Source: CAMYLY01 sp036397755 (lineage in GTDB: Bacteria; Gemmatimonadota; Gemmatimonadetes; Gemmatimonadales; GWC2-71-9). From it: 64,000 bases of DNA. Under the pieces are notes generated by a model, which made no database searches, had not been told where the DNA came from, and was given only the letters and a program-made list of their open reading frames with translations. Shown here one piece after another: positions 16,748 through 25,647 of this stretch. Both the position numbers and the translations under genes were made by a program. Each line of letters starts with the position of its first letter. The stretch's first letter is position 1. The stretch lies in assembly GCA_036397755.1 (NCBI GenBank), contig DASWII010000042.1:1-64000 (forward strand), in the 5' to 3' direction.

Positions 16748-17643
16748 TGCCGGAGAGACCGACTGGGCTGTTCGTCCCGGTCACGACCCCGTTCGACCTG
16801 GCTACGGGCGACGTGGCCCCCGTGAGCCTGCGAGACAACGCGCGCGCGGTGCTCAAAGCAGGCGCAGCCGGATTGCTCGCGGCAGGCTCCACGGGGGAAG
16901 CGGTCCTGTTGGACGACCGCGAGTTCGCGTCCATCATCGAATGGCTGCGGGACGTCACGCCCGACGACCGATGGCTCCTTGCCGGTACGGGGAGGGAATC
17001 CACACGCGCGACCATCGCGGCCTGCCGGATTGCAGCGGAAGCGGGCGCGGATGTGGCGCTGGTGGTCCCCCCATCCTACTATGCGCCCAATTTGACTGCG
17101 CAGGACCTCGTCGGACACTTTCGCTGGGTGGCGGATGCATCGCCGATCCCGGTAATGCTGTACAACATGCCCAAGTACACGCACATCGCCTTGTCCGACA
17201 CGCTGCTCGGCGACCTCGCCGACCACGACAACGTGTGGGGTGCGAAAGACTCGTCCGGAGAACTGAAGAACTTCGCCGTTTATCGCGATGCGGTTCCCTC
17301 GTGGTCGCTGTTCGTCGGATCCGGCGCGTTGTACTACGCCGCGCTCGAACTGGGTGCGGCCGGGGCCGTGGCGGCGACGGGCTGTTTTGCCGCCGGGCCG
17401 GTGGCGGAGATTGGGCAGGCGTTCGCCGCCGGAGATCGGGAACGCGCCGGCGCGCTCCAAGAGCGGCTGACTCCGTTGCACCACGGCATCGTCTCGTCGC
17501 TCGGCGTGCCAGGTGTCAAGGCGGCCATGGACCTGGTGGGACTCACGGGGGGGCCGGTCCGGCCCCCGCTCTCCGACGTTTCCGACCGAGAACGCGGGCA
17601 CATTCGTGGGGTGCTTCGCGCCGCGGCCATCCAGCTCGTCTGA
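16747..17643 (+). CDS. Dihydrodipicolinate synthase (DapA) family lyase/aldolase
   Basis: A 298-residue TIM-barrel class I aldolase. The Schiff-base Lys is K167 in VWGAKDSSGELKN, the catalytic Tyr is Y139 in VMLYNMPKY, and the substrate loop GSTGEAVLLDD is present. This is the wider DapA/NanA/HOGA1 family. Nothing nearby belongs to lysine synthesis, so 4-hydroxy-2-oxoglutarate aldolase or a sugar-acid aldolase is as likely as DapA. The GTG start overlaps the final base of the PilT-type gene. Confidence 0.85.
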   Translation: MPERPTGLFVPVTTPFDLATGDVAPVSLRDNARAVLKAGAAGLLAAGSTGEAVLLDDREFASIIEWLRDVTPDDRWLLAGTGRESTRATIAACRIAAEAGADVALVVPPSYYAPNLTAQDLVGHFRWVADASPIPVMLYNMPKYTHIALSDTLLGDLADHDNVWGAKDSSGELKNFAVYRDAVPSWSLFVGSGALYYAALELGAAGAVAATGCFAAGPVAEIGQAFAAGDRERAGALQERLTPLHHGIVSSLGVPGVKAAMDLVGLTGGPVRPPLSDVSDRERGHIRGVLRAAAIQLV

Positions 17644-17729
17644 CGCTGCCGAATCCTCCGAGCTGGGCGTCGGAACTCTTTCGGGAGATCGCCATCCCCC
17701 GGCTCGCGGGGTCGCCACAGAACCGCAGC

Positions 17730-18743
17730 GTGCGGGCCCGCATCGGGAAGCAGCTCGGCGAGTGGGGATTCCTGGTATCCGAGCAACCCTTCATGACATC
17801 TCCTCGGCGCTTGATGGCGGTGGCCATCGCCGGAGCGGGCCTCGGGTGGAGTGCGCTCGCCGCCGCGCCGCTGCTCGCGCTTGCGGTGCCGGCCGTTCCC
17901 GCGGCGCTCCTCGCGACACTGTTGCCCATTCTCCCCAGTCTGGTGGCGCTCGGGATTGCTCGAGGCGCCCTGCCGTTCCCGGCCCCCCGGATCCCGTGTG
18001 CCAACATCGAGGCGACCCGAGGCCCGGCCCCCACGCGGTGGCTGGTGGCGCACTGCGACAGCAAGGCGCAGTCGTTATCCCTGGCCGCACGGGTGCTGGG
18101 CACCGCGTTGGCCATCACAGGGGGGGGTGGGCTGGTCGTAATGGGGCTCCTGCGGGTGTTGGGTCCCCTCCCATGGGGGGTGGTCCTCGGCGGGGTGGCG
18201 GCGGCCGTCGCCGGAGGGGGAATGCTATCGCGGGGATCGCTCACGGACGAGTCGCCGGGCGCGGTCGACAACGCCACCGGAGTGGTGGCCGCGCTCGCGG
18301 CGGCGGAGTCGTTGCGACACGACGATCGGGTCGGGGTGCTCATCACGGACGCGGAAGAACTGGGCATGGAGGGTGCCCGAGCGTGGGTGGCAACCCGGGG
18401 TGCCGTTGATGCGTTCATCAATTTCGATGGTCTGGACGATCGGGGGAGGGTGTGGGTGACGGCGCATGGTGCTCATGGACGGCCGCTTAGGGAGGCACTG
18501 ACCCGGGAACTGGATGCGGCAGGGTACGGCGCCGCGCGCCCCCTGCCGTTCGCGATCCCGGTAGATGGGGTGGTGCTGGGACGGGCGGGCCATGCGGGAG
18601 TGACCCTGAGCCGCGGCGACGTCGGCACCGCGCGGATCATCCACACGCGACACGACTCGGCTGCGCGGGTGAGCTTGGCCACGGCCATCGACGTGGGGAG
18701 GGCGGCCGCCCGGGTATGGTCCAGCGCCTTGGTTGACGGGTGA
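17730..18743 (+). CDS. Membrane-associated M28-family metallopeptidase (start uncertain)
   Basis: An M28-type zinc aminopeptidase fold. All five metal-ligand motifs can be seen: HCDS, AVDNATGV, DAEELGMEG, FINFDGLDD and IIHTRHDS. Two hydrophobic blocks (about 50 residues beginning VAIAGAGLGW, and about 40 residues around LVVMGLLRVLG) interrupt the fold, so it is probably membrane-embedded. The first conventional start is GTG at 17730 (337 residues). However, peptidase-like sequence (ASELFREIAIPRLAGSPQNR) continues upstream to near 17646, where only CTG codons are available. The stop lies inside the purA promoter. Confidence 0.75.
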   Translation: MRARIGKQLGEWGFLVSEQPFMTSPRRLMAVAIAGAGLGWSALAAAPLLALAVPAVPAALLATLLPILPSLVALGIARGALPFPAPRIPCANIEATRGPAPTRWLVAHCDSKAQSLSLAARVLGTALAITGGGGLVVMGLLRVLGPLPWGVVLGGVAAAVAGGGMLSRGSLTDESPGAVDNATGVVAALAAAESLRHDDRVGVLITDAEELGMEGARAWVATRGAVDAFINFDGLDDRGRVWVTAHGAHGRPLREALTRELDAAGYGAARPLPFAIPVDGVVLGRAGHAGVTLSRGDVGTARIIHTRHDSAARVSLATAIDVGRAAARVWSSALVDG

Positions 18744-18761
18744 CCGATGGCGGCGTAGCTT
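18733..18761 (+). promoter_or_regulatory. purA promoter
   Basis: TTGACG at 18733-18738 and TAGCTT at 18756-18761 are 17 bases apart. The predicted start of transcription is near 18768, leaving a leader of about 67 bases before the purA ATG. The promoter overlaps the last codons of the M28 peptidase gene. Confidence 0.6.
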
Positions 18762-18773
18762 GTCTCAAAGGAT

Positions 18774-18803
18774 GCTCCGGCGGGATTTCCCCGGAGCTTT
18801 TTT
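18774..18803 (+). terminator. Intrinsic terminator-like hairpin in the purA leader
   Basis: GCTCCGG (18774-18780) pairs perfectly with CCGGAGC (18791-18797) around a ten-base loop, followed directly by six T residues. This is a textbook terminator shape. It lies after the predicted purA transcription start, so besides ending upstream transcripts it could attenuate purA itself. Confidence 0.7.
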
Positions 18804-18834
18804 GTTGTCCAGCACCTGCCAGGAGTCGCTCTCG

Positions 18835-20127
18835 ATGTTCGATCGTGCGCACCGCTGTGTCGTTGTGGTGGGGGCGCAGTGGGGGGATGAAGGGAAGGGA
18901 AAGATCGTCGACGTCCTGGCCGAGCGGGCGGATCTCGTTATCCGCTACCAAGGTGGGGCCAACGCGGGTCATACGGTGGTCATCGGGGAGGATGAGTTTA
19001 TTCTCCACCAGATCCCGTCGGGGATTCTCCATCCAGGTACGCAGTGCCTGATCGGGAACGGCGTCGTGCTCGATCCCGAGACGTTGTGCGAAGAGATGGC
19101 CCAACTCGATGCGCGAGGCGTGGCGGTAGACGGACGCCTGTTGATATCGGACCGGGCTCACCTGGTGCTGCCGTATCACAAGATGCTGGATCGGGCGGCC
19201 GAGCAGCGCCAGCAGCTTGGGACGACGGGACGAGGGATCGGACCAGCGTACGAGGACAAGTACGGCCGGCGGGGTATTCGGCTCGGCGACTTGCACGACC
19301 TTGGTGTCGTGCGTACCACGCTTCTGGCGCGGGTCGAGTGGGCGAACACGCTGCTTGGCGCCATGGGCGCCGCGGAGCGAGCGGATGCGGAAGAGCATTG
19401 TCGGTTCCTCGAGCGACTCGCTCCGCGGCTCCTCCCCATGACCACGGACACGGGCGCGGTTGCCTGGCAGGGGGTGCGAGACGGCCGGTGCGTTTTGCTG
19501 GAGGGTGCGCAGGGTGCGATGTTGGACGTGGATCACGGCACGTACCCCTATGTCACCTCATCGCATACGACCGCCGGTGGCGCGGTGGTGGGCGCCGGGA
19601 TCGGGCCGACGGCGATCGACAGTGTGTTGGGCGTGGTGAAGGCCTACACGACGCGCGTCGGCAACGGTCCTCTGCCGTCGGAGGCAGAACCGGGTGCGTC
19701 ACAGCAGTTGCGGGAGCTGGGTGGGGAGTATGGCGCCACCACGGGCCGCCCGCGGCGGTGCGGCTGGTTCGACGCGGTGGTCGTGCGGTATGCGGCACGC
19801 GTCAACGGCCTCACGCACTTGGCCGTCACCAAGCTGGACGTTCTCGATACGATTTCCGCGCTCCCGGTGTGTGTCGGTTATCGCGTGGGAGGAGAGGAAT
19901 GCACCGTGATGCCGGGCGACTCCGTCCGCCTGGGGCAGGTCGAGCCCGTGTACGAGGTGCTCGACGGATGGCGGTTGCCGACTGCGGACGCCAAGCGATT
20001 GGAAGATCTGCCGTTCGCCGCCCGCGCGTACCTCGACCGCTTGGAAGAGCTGTTGGAGACCCCCATCGCCTATGTCAGTGTGGGAACGCGCCGCAGCCAA
20101 ATCATCGAGGTGGCTGACCGCGCGTGA
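18835..20127 (+). CDS. purA: Adenylosuccinate synthetase
   Basis: Converts IMP, aspartate and GTP into adenylosuccinate, the first committed step to AMP. The 430-residue protein starts with the GTP-binding loop VVVGAQWGDEGKGKIVD and contains LVIRYQGGANAGHTV, GTTGRGIGPAYEDKYGRRGIR and GAQGAMLDVDHGTYPYVTSS. The ATG at 18835 has AGGAG nine bases upstream and fits the family start. It overlaps the glycerate kinase gene by four bases. Confidence 0.97.
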   Translation: MFDRAHRCVVVVGAQWGDEGKGKIVDVLAERADLVIRYQGGANAGHTVVIGEDEFILHQIPSGILHPGTQCLIGNGVVLDPETLCEEMAQLDARGVAVDGRLLISDRAHLVLPYHKMLDRAAEQRQQLGTTGRGIGPAYEDKYGRRGIRLGDLHDLGVVRTTLLARVEWANTLLGAMGAAERADAEEHCRFLERLAPRLLPMTTDTGAVAWQGVRDGRCVLLEGAQGAMLDVDHGTYPYVTSSHTTAGGAVVGAGIGPTAIDSVLGVVKAYTTRVGNGPLPSEAEPGASQQLRELGGEYGATTGRPRRCGWFDAVVVRYAARVNGLTHLAVTKLDVLDTISALPVCVGYRVGGEECTVMPGDSVRLGQVEPVYEVLDGWRLPTADAKRLEDLPFAARAYLDRLEELLETPIAYVSVGTRRSQIIEVADRA

Positions 20128-21188
20128 GCGCTCCGGACGTCCTCGTGCTTGCGCAGGCGTTCAAAGAAACGCTGAGTGCGGGAGAGGTGGGCGAGGCGAT
20201 CACGCGCGGCGTTCGGGAGGCCGGGCATGAACCGCGCGTCCTCCTGGGGAGCGACGGTGGAGACGGGTTGCTTGAGGCCCTGCACGGGACCCTGACGAAT
20301 GTCACGACCGCTCGCGTGCCCGGGCCACTCGGCCTTCCCGTCCGTGGGCCTGTCGGGTGGCTGAATCCCACGACAGCCGTGCTCGAGTCACGGCTGATTT
20401 GTGGCTTGTCGCTGCTCCCTCACGACCAGCGGAACCCACTGCGCGCCACCACCGAAGGCGTGGGAGTGGCGACGCTCCGCGCGGTGCAGCAGGGTGCCCG
20501 TAGGGTGTACGTCGGCCTCGGTGGCAGCGCGACGATGGATGGAGGCCTGGGGTTTGGTCGGGCGCTGGGGTGGCAGTTCCTCGATGAGCGGGGGAAGCCT
20601 GTGTCGCTCGGCGGAGCGGGTCTCGAGCAGTTGGTGTCCGCGCGCCCGGCGGCGCCGCCGGGCGCGCACCTTGTCGGCCTGTGCGATGTGGGCAACCGGT
20701 TGCTCGGCGCCGCCGGCGCGCGCGTGTTTGCGGCACAGAAGGGTGCGACCGCCGAGGAGGAGACACGGCTGGCCGGTGGCCTCGAGCGGATGGTGGCCGT
20801 CCTTGGTGTTGACGGCGCAGGGCATGCCGAACTCGAGGGCGCCGGGGCCGCAGGAGGATTGGGGTTCGGTCTCGTGCATTTCGGCGGTGGCCGGCTGGAG
20901 CCCGGAGCGCGCTGGGTGTTGGATCGCGTGTCCTTCGATGTCGCGTTGGCGGATGCCTCCTGTCTTGTGGTATGCGAGGGGGGCTTCGACGGTACGTCAC
21001 TCGGCGGGAAGCTTGTGGGGGAGGGAATCTCGCGCGCGGCGCGCGCGGGTGTCCCCGTCGTGCTGCTCGCGCCGGTGGTCGTCGGCGCCGTGCCGGCCGG
21101 CGCCGTTGTCGAAACCGGCGGTGGTACGTGGGATGCGTCGACACTCGCCGCCCGCGCCTGTGCCGGGTTGCGCCGCGCCCTGCGCTAG
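20124..21188 (+). CDS. Glycerate kinase
   Basis: A 354-residue type I glycerate kinase (GarK/GlxK family), which phosphorylates D-glycerate to feed glycolysis. Family features are VLVLAQAFKETLSAGEV at the start, LLGSDGGDGLLEAL, the YVGLGGSATMDGGLG loop and ARVFAAQKGAT. The start is GTG overlapping purA as GTGA. The link with purA looks like operon convenience; the D-2-hydroxyacid dehydrogenase upstream in the window could supply glycerate, which is speculation. Confidence 0.92.
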   Translation: MSAPDVLVLAQAFKETLSAGEVGEAITRGVREAGHEPRVLLGSDGGDGLLEALHGTLTNVTTARVPGPLGLPVRGPVGWLNPTTAVLESRLICGLSLLPHDQRNPLRATTEGVGVATLRAVQQGARRVYVGLGGSATMDGGLGFGRALGWQFLDERGKPVSLGGAGLEQLVSARPAAPPGAHLVGLCDVGNRLLGAAGARVFAAQKGATAEEETRLAGGLERMVAVLGVDGAGHAELEGAGAAGGLGFGLVHFGGGRLEPGARWVLDRVSFDVALADASCLVVCEGGFDGTSLGGKLVGEGISRAARAGVPVVLLAPVVVGAVPAGAVVETGGGTWDASTLAARACAGLRRALR

Positions 21189-21189
21189 G

Positions 21190-21218
21190 TGGCTGCATCG
21201 ACGAGAGCCGAGTAGTTT
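21190..21218 (+). promoter_or_regulatory. Candidate glyS promoter
   Basis: TAGTTT at 21213-21218 fits the local TANNTT hexamer. The hexamer 17 bases upstream, TGGCTG, is a poor match to TTGNNN. The gap between glycerate kinase and glyS (66 bases) suggests glyS has its own start of transcription. Confidence 0.3.
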
Positions 21219-21254
21219 CCTCCGACTCGACAGGCAAGCGGAGAACGGGAAGAC

Positions 21255-22589
21255 ATGGGACGCACCGAAGCGATGGAGAAACTCGTATCGCTGTGCAAGC
21301 GGCGGGGGTTCGTTTTCCAGTCGTCGGAGATCTACGGCGGGCTCGGATCCGTGTGGGACTACGGGCCGCTAGGTGTCGAACTCAAGAGGAACCTGAAGGA
21401 GCGCTGGTGGCGCTCGATGGTTCACGAGCGCGACGACATCGAGGGGTTGGACGCCGCGATCCTGATGCACCCCAAGGTGTGGGAAGCCTCGGGGCATGTG
21501 GCCGGCTTCACCGATCCCCTTGTCGACTGCAGGACCTGCAAGAATCGGTTTCGCGCGGACGACGCGCGCATCAAGGGCACCCCAGGTAGTCCGGACGCAC
21601 AGTGCCCGAGTTGCGGCAACAAGGGGGTGTTGACCGCGCCGCGCATGTTCAACCTGATGTTCAAGACTTTCATGGGTCCGGTCGAGGAAGAGGCGGCGGT
21701 GGTATATCTGCGACCCGAAACGGCGCAGGGCATCTACGTCAACTACTTGAACGTCATGCAGGCGTCCCGCCAACGCATCCCGTTCGGTATTGCGCAGGTC
21801 GGCAAGGCATTCCGCAACGAGATTACTCCGGGGAACTTCATCTTCCGTACGCGCGAGTTCGAGCAGATGGAGATGCAGTACTTCGTGCGCCCCGGAGAGG
21901 ACGAGGCGGCGTTCGAGGAGTGGAAGGGGCGTCGCCTGCAGTGGCACCGTGATCTGGGGGTCGACGCAAACAAGCTCCGCTTCCATGCGCATGGTGCCGA
22001 CGAGCTCGCGCACTATGCCAAGGCCGCCTTCGACATCGAGTACGAGTTCGAGTTCGGTTGGCAGGAGTTCGAGGGCATCCACAACCGGACCGACTTCGAC
22101 TTGCGCCGCCACCAGACGTATTCCGGGAAGAGGCTGGAGTACGTCGATCCGGTTGCCGGCGACCGCTACCTCCCCTACATCATCGAGACGTCGTTGGGTG
22201 CCGACCGGCTCACACTCGTGGTGCTGGCGGATGCGTACCGCGAGGAGGAGGTTCACGGCGAGCAGCGGGTCGTTCTGCGGCTCGCACCAGCCATCGCCCC
22301 GGTGAAGGCCGGCGTGTTCCCGTTGGTGAAGAAGGACGGGATGCCGGAGTTGGCCCGCCGGATCTACGACGACCTGCGGAAGCATCTCCCGGTGTTTTTC
22401 GATGATGGCGGGTCGATCGGCAGGCGGTATCGACGCCAGGACGAGGCTGGCACGCCGTTCGGCATCACGGTCGACGGTCAGTCGCTGGAGGATCAGACGG
22501 TTACGATCCGCGATCGGGATACGCTGGCGCAGACGCGCGTTGCTGCCGAGGGCGTGCTGCCCTACTTGCGGGAGCGGGTGCACGCGTGA
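21255..22589 (+). CDS. glyS: Glycyl-tRNA synthetase, dimeric class II type
   Basis: A 444-residue class II synthetase of the alpha-2 (eukaryote/archaeal-like) type that charges tRNA-Gly as a single chain. Motifs: SSEIYGGLGSVWDYGPLG at the start, a zinc-like insertion with CRTC and CPSC, YLRPETAQGIYVNY (motif 2 region) and SLGADRLTLVVL (motif 3), followed by the anticodon-binding domain. The tetrameric GlyQ/GlyS form is not seen here. The end overlaps the next gene as GTGA. Confidence 0.95.
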   Translation: MGRTEAMEKLVSLCKRRGFVFQSSEIYGGLGSVWDYGPLGVELKRNLKERWWRSMVHERDDIEGLDAAILMHPKVWEASGHVAGFTDPLVDCRTCKNRFRADDARIKGTPGSPDAQCPSCGNKGVLTAPRMFNLMFKTFMGPVEEEAAVVYLRPETAQGIYVNYLNVMQASRQRIPFGIAQVGKAFRNEITPGNFIFRTREFEQMEMQYFVRPGEDEAAFEEWKGRRLQWHRDLGVDANKLRFHAHGADELAHYAKAAFDIEYEFEFGWQEFEGIHNRTDFDLRRHQTYSGKRLEYVDPVAGDRYLPYIIETSLGADRLTLVVLADAYREEEVHGEQRVVLRLAPAIAPVKAGVFPLVKKDGMPELARRIYDDLRKHLPVFFDDGGSIGRRYRRQDEAGTPFGITVDGQSLEDQTVTIRDRDTLAQTRVAAEGVLPYLRERVHA

Positions 22590-24043
22590 TTCTGAGCGAG
22601 ATGCTCCGCCGCGGCGAGGCGATGCACGAGGAGCTGGGGCGGGAGTGGTATCGGGCCGGAGCTGGACTCACCGAGAACCCCGAGTTTGCGGCAATCTACG
22701 ATCGGAACGCTGATCTTCAGAGTGACGAGGCGCTGGCACTGGCGCGAGACAGTGATGATCGCGCGCTGCTGGAGTGGATCGTCGATGTCCGCATTGGCAG
22801 GCGCGTCGCGCCGTTCGAAGAGCGGCAGATGCGCTGGGAGCAGCAGGCGATGGTCGACGGGCCATCCACGGCGGTGCCGTACCTCCGCGTGCCAATCGTG
22901 ATCGCGAATACGACCGATCGCTCGGCGAGGCTACAACTCGATCGGGCGCGCGTGCGGGTGGCGGCGGAGCTCGTCCCCTTGCGGCGTGAGCGCCTCGAGC
23001 AGGAGCACGAGTTGCTGCTTTCGCTTGTCAGCGCCGACGACTACGTCAGCGCGTTCTCCACGATCTCCGGCATCGATCTCGACGCGCTGGGGAGGGAGGC
23101 GAGGGCGTTTCTCGAGGGCACCAGTGCGATGTATGACGACAGCTTGGCGCGGCTCGCCCGCCGCCGCCTGGGCGTGTCGCTCGGCCAGCTCGAGCGATCG
23201 GACGCCTTGTGGCTGTTTCGCGTCGACCGATACGACGCCGGATTCCCTCCGGCGCACATGGTGGCGGTGGCGTCAGCGCAGATGGCCGAGATGGGCTTGG
23301 ACGCGACCCAAGGCGGACGGGTGGTGATCGACACGGCGGAACGCGAGCGGAAGCAACCTCGGGCGTTCTGCGTGCCCGTGCGTGTGCCGGACGAAGTGTA
23401 CCTCGTGTTGCGTCCCAGCGGTGGACACGGTGACTATCGCACGTTCTGGCACGAGTTGGGGCATGCGATGCACTTTGCGGCGGTGGATCCGACGCTGCCC
23501 TTCTCGGCTCGGTGGCTGGGGGACAATTCGGTCACCGAAGGTTTCGCCATGCTGTGGGATCACCTGACGATCTCTTCCCATTGGCTCCAGCGATATACGG
23601 AGTTGAGTCCGGCGGATCGTGCCGACCTCGTATTCGAGCTTGCCGTGAGCGAGCTGTTCATGGCGCGGCGCTACGCGGCCAAGCTCAACTATGAGCTCGA
23701 ATTGCACCGGAGCGGAGTGGAGGGCGCTGAGGATCGCTACGACGAGTGGCTGAGCGAGGCGACGCGGTTTCGTTATGACGGAGCCGACGCGCTCCTGGAT
23801 CTCGATTTCGGCTTCTATGCGGCACGGTACCTACGTGCCTGGCAGCTGGAAGCGGCGCTCGCCAACATGCTCGTCTCGCGGTTCGACGTACAGTGGTTTC
23901 GGCGTGCGGAGGCGGGCGCCGTCGTGCTCGACCTGATGCGACGCGGTCAGGCAAGTGCCGCCGACGAGCTCGCCGACACCGCCACGGGCCAGTCGCTATC
24001 ATTCGCGCCGGTGGTGACGCGGATGGAGCACGTGCTCGACTGA
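22586..24043 (+). CDS. Putative M3-like zinc metallopeptidase
   Basis: A 485-residue, mostly helical protein with HELGH at residues 289-293 inside TFWHELGHAMHF, and a likely third ligand Glu near residue 318 in GDNSVTEGFAMLWDH. This spacing and the helical surroundings match thimet oligopeptidase/oligoendopeptidase-like (M3) enzymes. No signal peptide is visible, so it should act in the cytoplasm, probably trimming peptides. The start is GTG overlapping glyS; the symporter gene follows after 41 bases. Confidence 0.78.
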   Translation: MILSEMLRRGEAMHEELGREWYRAGAGLTENPEFAAIYDRNADLQSDEALALARDSDDRALLEWIVDVRIGRRVAPFEERQMRWEQQAMVDGPSTAVPYLRVPIVIANTTDRSARLQLDRARVRVAAELVPLRRERLEQEHELLLSLVSADDYVSAFSTISGIDLDALGREARAFLEGTSAMYDDSLARLARRRLGVSLGQLERSDALWLFRVDRYDAGFPPAHMVAVASAQMAEMGLDATQGGRVVIDTAERERKQPRAFCVPVRVPDEVYLVLRPSGGHGDYRTFWHELGHAMHFAAVDPTLPFSARWLGDNSVTEGFAMLWDHLTISSHWLQRYTELSPADRADLVFELAVSELFMARRYAAKLNYELELHRSGVEGAEDRYDEWLSEATRFRYDGADALLDLDFGFYAARYLRAWQLEAALANMLVSRFDVQWFRRAEAGAVVLDLMRRGQASAADELADTATGQSLSFAPVVTRMEHVLD

Positions 24044-24084
24044 TCACACCGCAGCGGTCTGCTGTTCCCTCGCGAGGAGGTCAC

Positions 24085-25632
24085 GTGACGAACGGACGCG
24101 ACGCCTTTTCCTCTCGCTGGCTCATGCTCCTCGTGATGCTGGGCATGGCCGTCGGCACCGGCAACATCTGGCGGTTTCCGCGGATCGCTGCCCAGAACGG
24201 CGGGGGTGAGTTCATCGTCGCGTGGATCGTTTTTTTGGTCCTCTGGTCCATTCCGCTGATCCTCGTCGAGTTCGGAGCCGGGAGGAAGACCCGGGCTGGA
24301 CCGGTGCGTGCGTTCATCCAGCTCATGGGACCCCGCTGGGCATGGATGGGGGCGTTCATCGCCTTCGTCGCCACCGCCATCATGTTCTACTACTCGGTCG
24401 TGGCCGGATGGACGATTCGCTATGTGATCGCGTCGGTCGCGGGCGAACTGCCGGGGAGCGAACCGGGAGCGTTCTGGGAGCGCTATACGACGTCGTGGTG
24501 GCCGGTGCTGACCCACGGCGCGGCCATCGGACTCGGGACCCTGGTGGTATCGCGGGGCGTACGAGCGATTGAGAAAGTGGCGAAGGTCCTCATGCCGGCC
24601 CTGCTCGTGTTGGTGGTCGTGCTCGCCGCGCGGGCGGTAACGCTTCCGGGGGCCGGTGGGGGGCTGCAGTACCTCTTCTCCATCGATTGGGCCGAACTCG
24701 GGAACGCGAACATCTGGCTCCATGCGTTGACGCAGAACGCGTGGGACACCGGAGCTGGCTGGGGATTGGTGCTCTCGTACGCGGCCTATCTTCGCGTCAA
24801 CGAGGACACCGCGTTGAACGCGTTCCTCCTCCCAACGGCCAACAATATGGTCTCGCTGCTCGCCGGAATCATGGTGATGTGCACCGTGTTCTCGGTGGTC
24901 CCGCAACTGGTGGCGAACTTGGGGACGGACCCCGCCGCGCTTGCCGCATATCCGGGCCTTGCGGACGCGGTGCGAGATGGCGCGGAGCTCACGCCGGATC
25001 TCATCCAGGGAACGATCTTCAGCGCCAACAACGAGGGGCTGACCTTCATCTGGATGCCCCAGTTGTTCGCGCGTATCCCGTTCGGCCAGGCCTTCATGGT
25101 GCTCTTCTTCCTGGCTCTCGCGTTCGCGGCGTTCACCAGCCTCATCGCGATGATCGAGTTGGCGACGCGGGTGCTGCTCGATGCTGGAGTCGAGCGCAGC
25201 CGGGCGATCAAGCTCGTCGGCACGGTCGGTTTCGCGCTCGGGCTGCCCTCGGCGGTTTCGCTTCGAGTGCTGCACAATCAGGACTGGGTGTGGGGTGTGG
25301 CCCTCATGGTGTCAGGGCTGTTCTTTGCGATCGCGGTGATCGTGAACGGGGTGGAGCGGTTCCGTCGGGAACAGCTGAACCACGAGCACTCTGACATCCG
25401 TGTCGGCAAGTGGTGGGACGTCGTCGTGGTCGTGCTGGTGCCGCTACAGGCGGGGATTCTCCTCGTGTGGTGGTTGTGGCAGGCACGTGGATGGAATCCC
25501 ACGGGGTGGTTGAATCCACTCGGTGAAGACAGCGTTGGCACGATCCTGCTCCAGTGGGGATTGGTGCTGGTGGGGCTGATCGCCGCGAACCGATGGCTCG
25601 CGAGGCACTCGCATGGCGGGTCGCCGGGGTGA
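24085..25632 (+). CDS. Sodium:neurotransmitter symporter family transporter
   Basis: A 515-residue LeuT-fold transporter of the SNF (NSS) family, which imports amino acids or amines with sodium. The hallmark VGTGNIWRFPRIAAQNGGGEF is close to the N-terminus (the NSS GxGNxWRFP motif), and about twelve hydrophobic helices follow. The GTG at 24085 with GAGGAGG just upstream was chosen; longer in-frame versions run into the peptidase gene. It lies between two putative peptidase genes, which suggests amino-acid uptake coupled with peptide breakdown. Confidence 0.9.
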   Translation: MTNGRDAFSSRWLMLLVMLGMAVGTGNIWRFPRIAAQNGGGEFIVAWIVFLVLWSIPLILVEFGAGRKTRAGPVRAFIQLMGPRWAWMGAFIAFVATAIMFYYSVVAGWTIRYVIASVAGELPGSEPGAFWERYTTSWWPVLTHGAAIGLGTLVVSRGVRAIEKVAKVLMPALLVLVVVLAARAVTLPGAGGGLQYLFSIDWAELGNANIWLHALTQNAWDTGAGWGLVLSYAAYLRVNEDTALNAFLLPTANNMVSLLAGIMVMCTVFSVVPQLVANLGTDPAALAAYPGLADAVRDGAELTPDLIQGTIFSANNEGLTFIWMPQLFARIPFGQAFMVLFFLALAFAAFTSLIAMIELATRVLLDAGVERSRAIKLVGTVGFALGLPSAVSLRVLHNQDWVWGVALMVSGLFFAIAVIVNGVERFRREQLNHEHSDIRVGKWWDVVVVVLVPLQAGILLVWWLWQARGWNPTGWLNPLGEDSVGTILLQWGLVLVGLIAANRWLARHSHGGSPG

Positions 25633-25647
25633 TCGGAGGGCGCCCTC

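Noticed and set aside
16695..17640. In-frame upstream extension of the M28 peptidase through the DapA-family gene
   Set aside because: The extension is the shadow of the DapA-family gene; its composition has no domain pattern.
23947..25275. A 442-codon minus-strand open frame opposite the symporter
   Set aside because: Highly skewed toward His, Arg and Gln, typical of antisense shadow, and opposite a transporter with a clear NSS motif.
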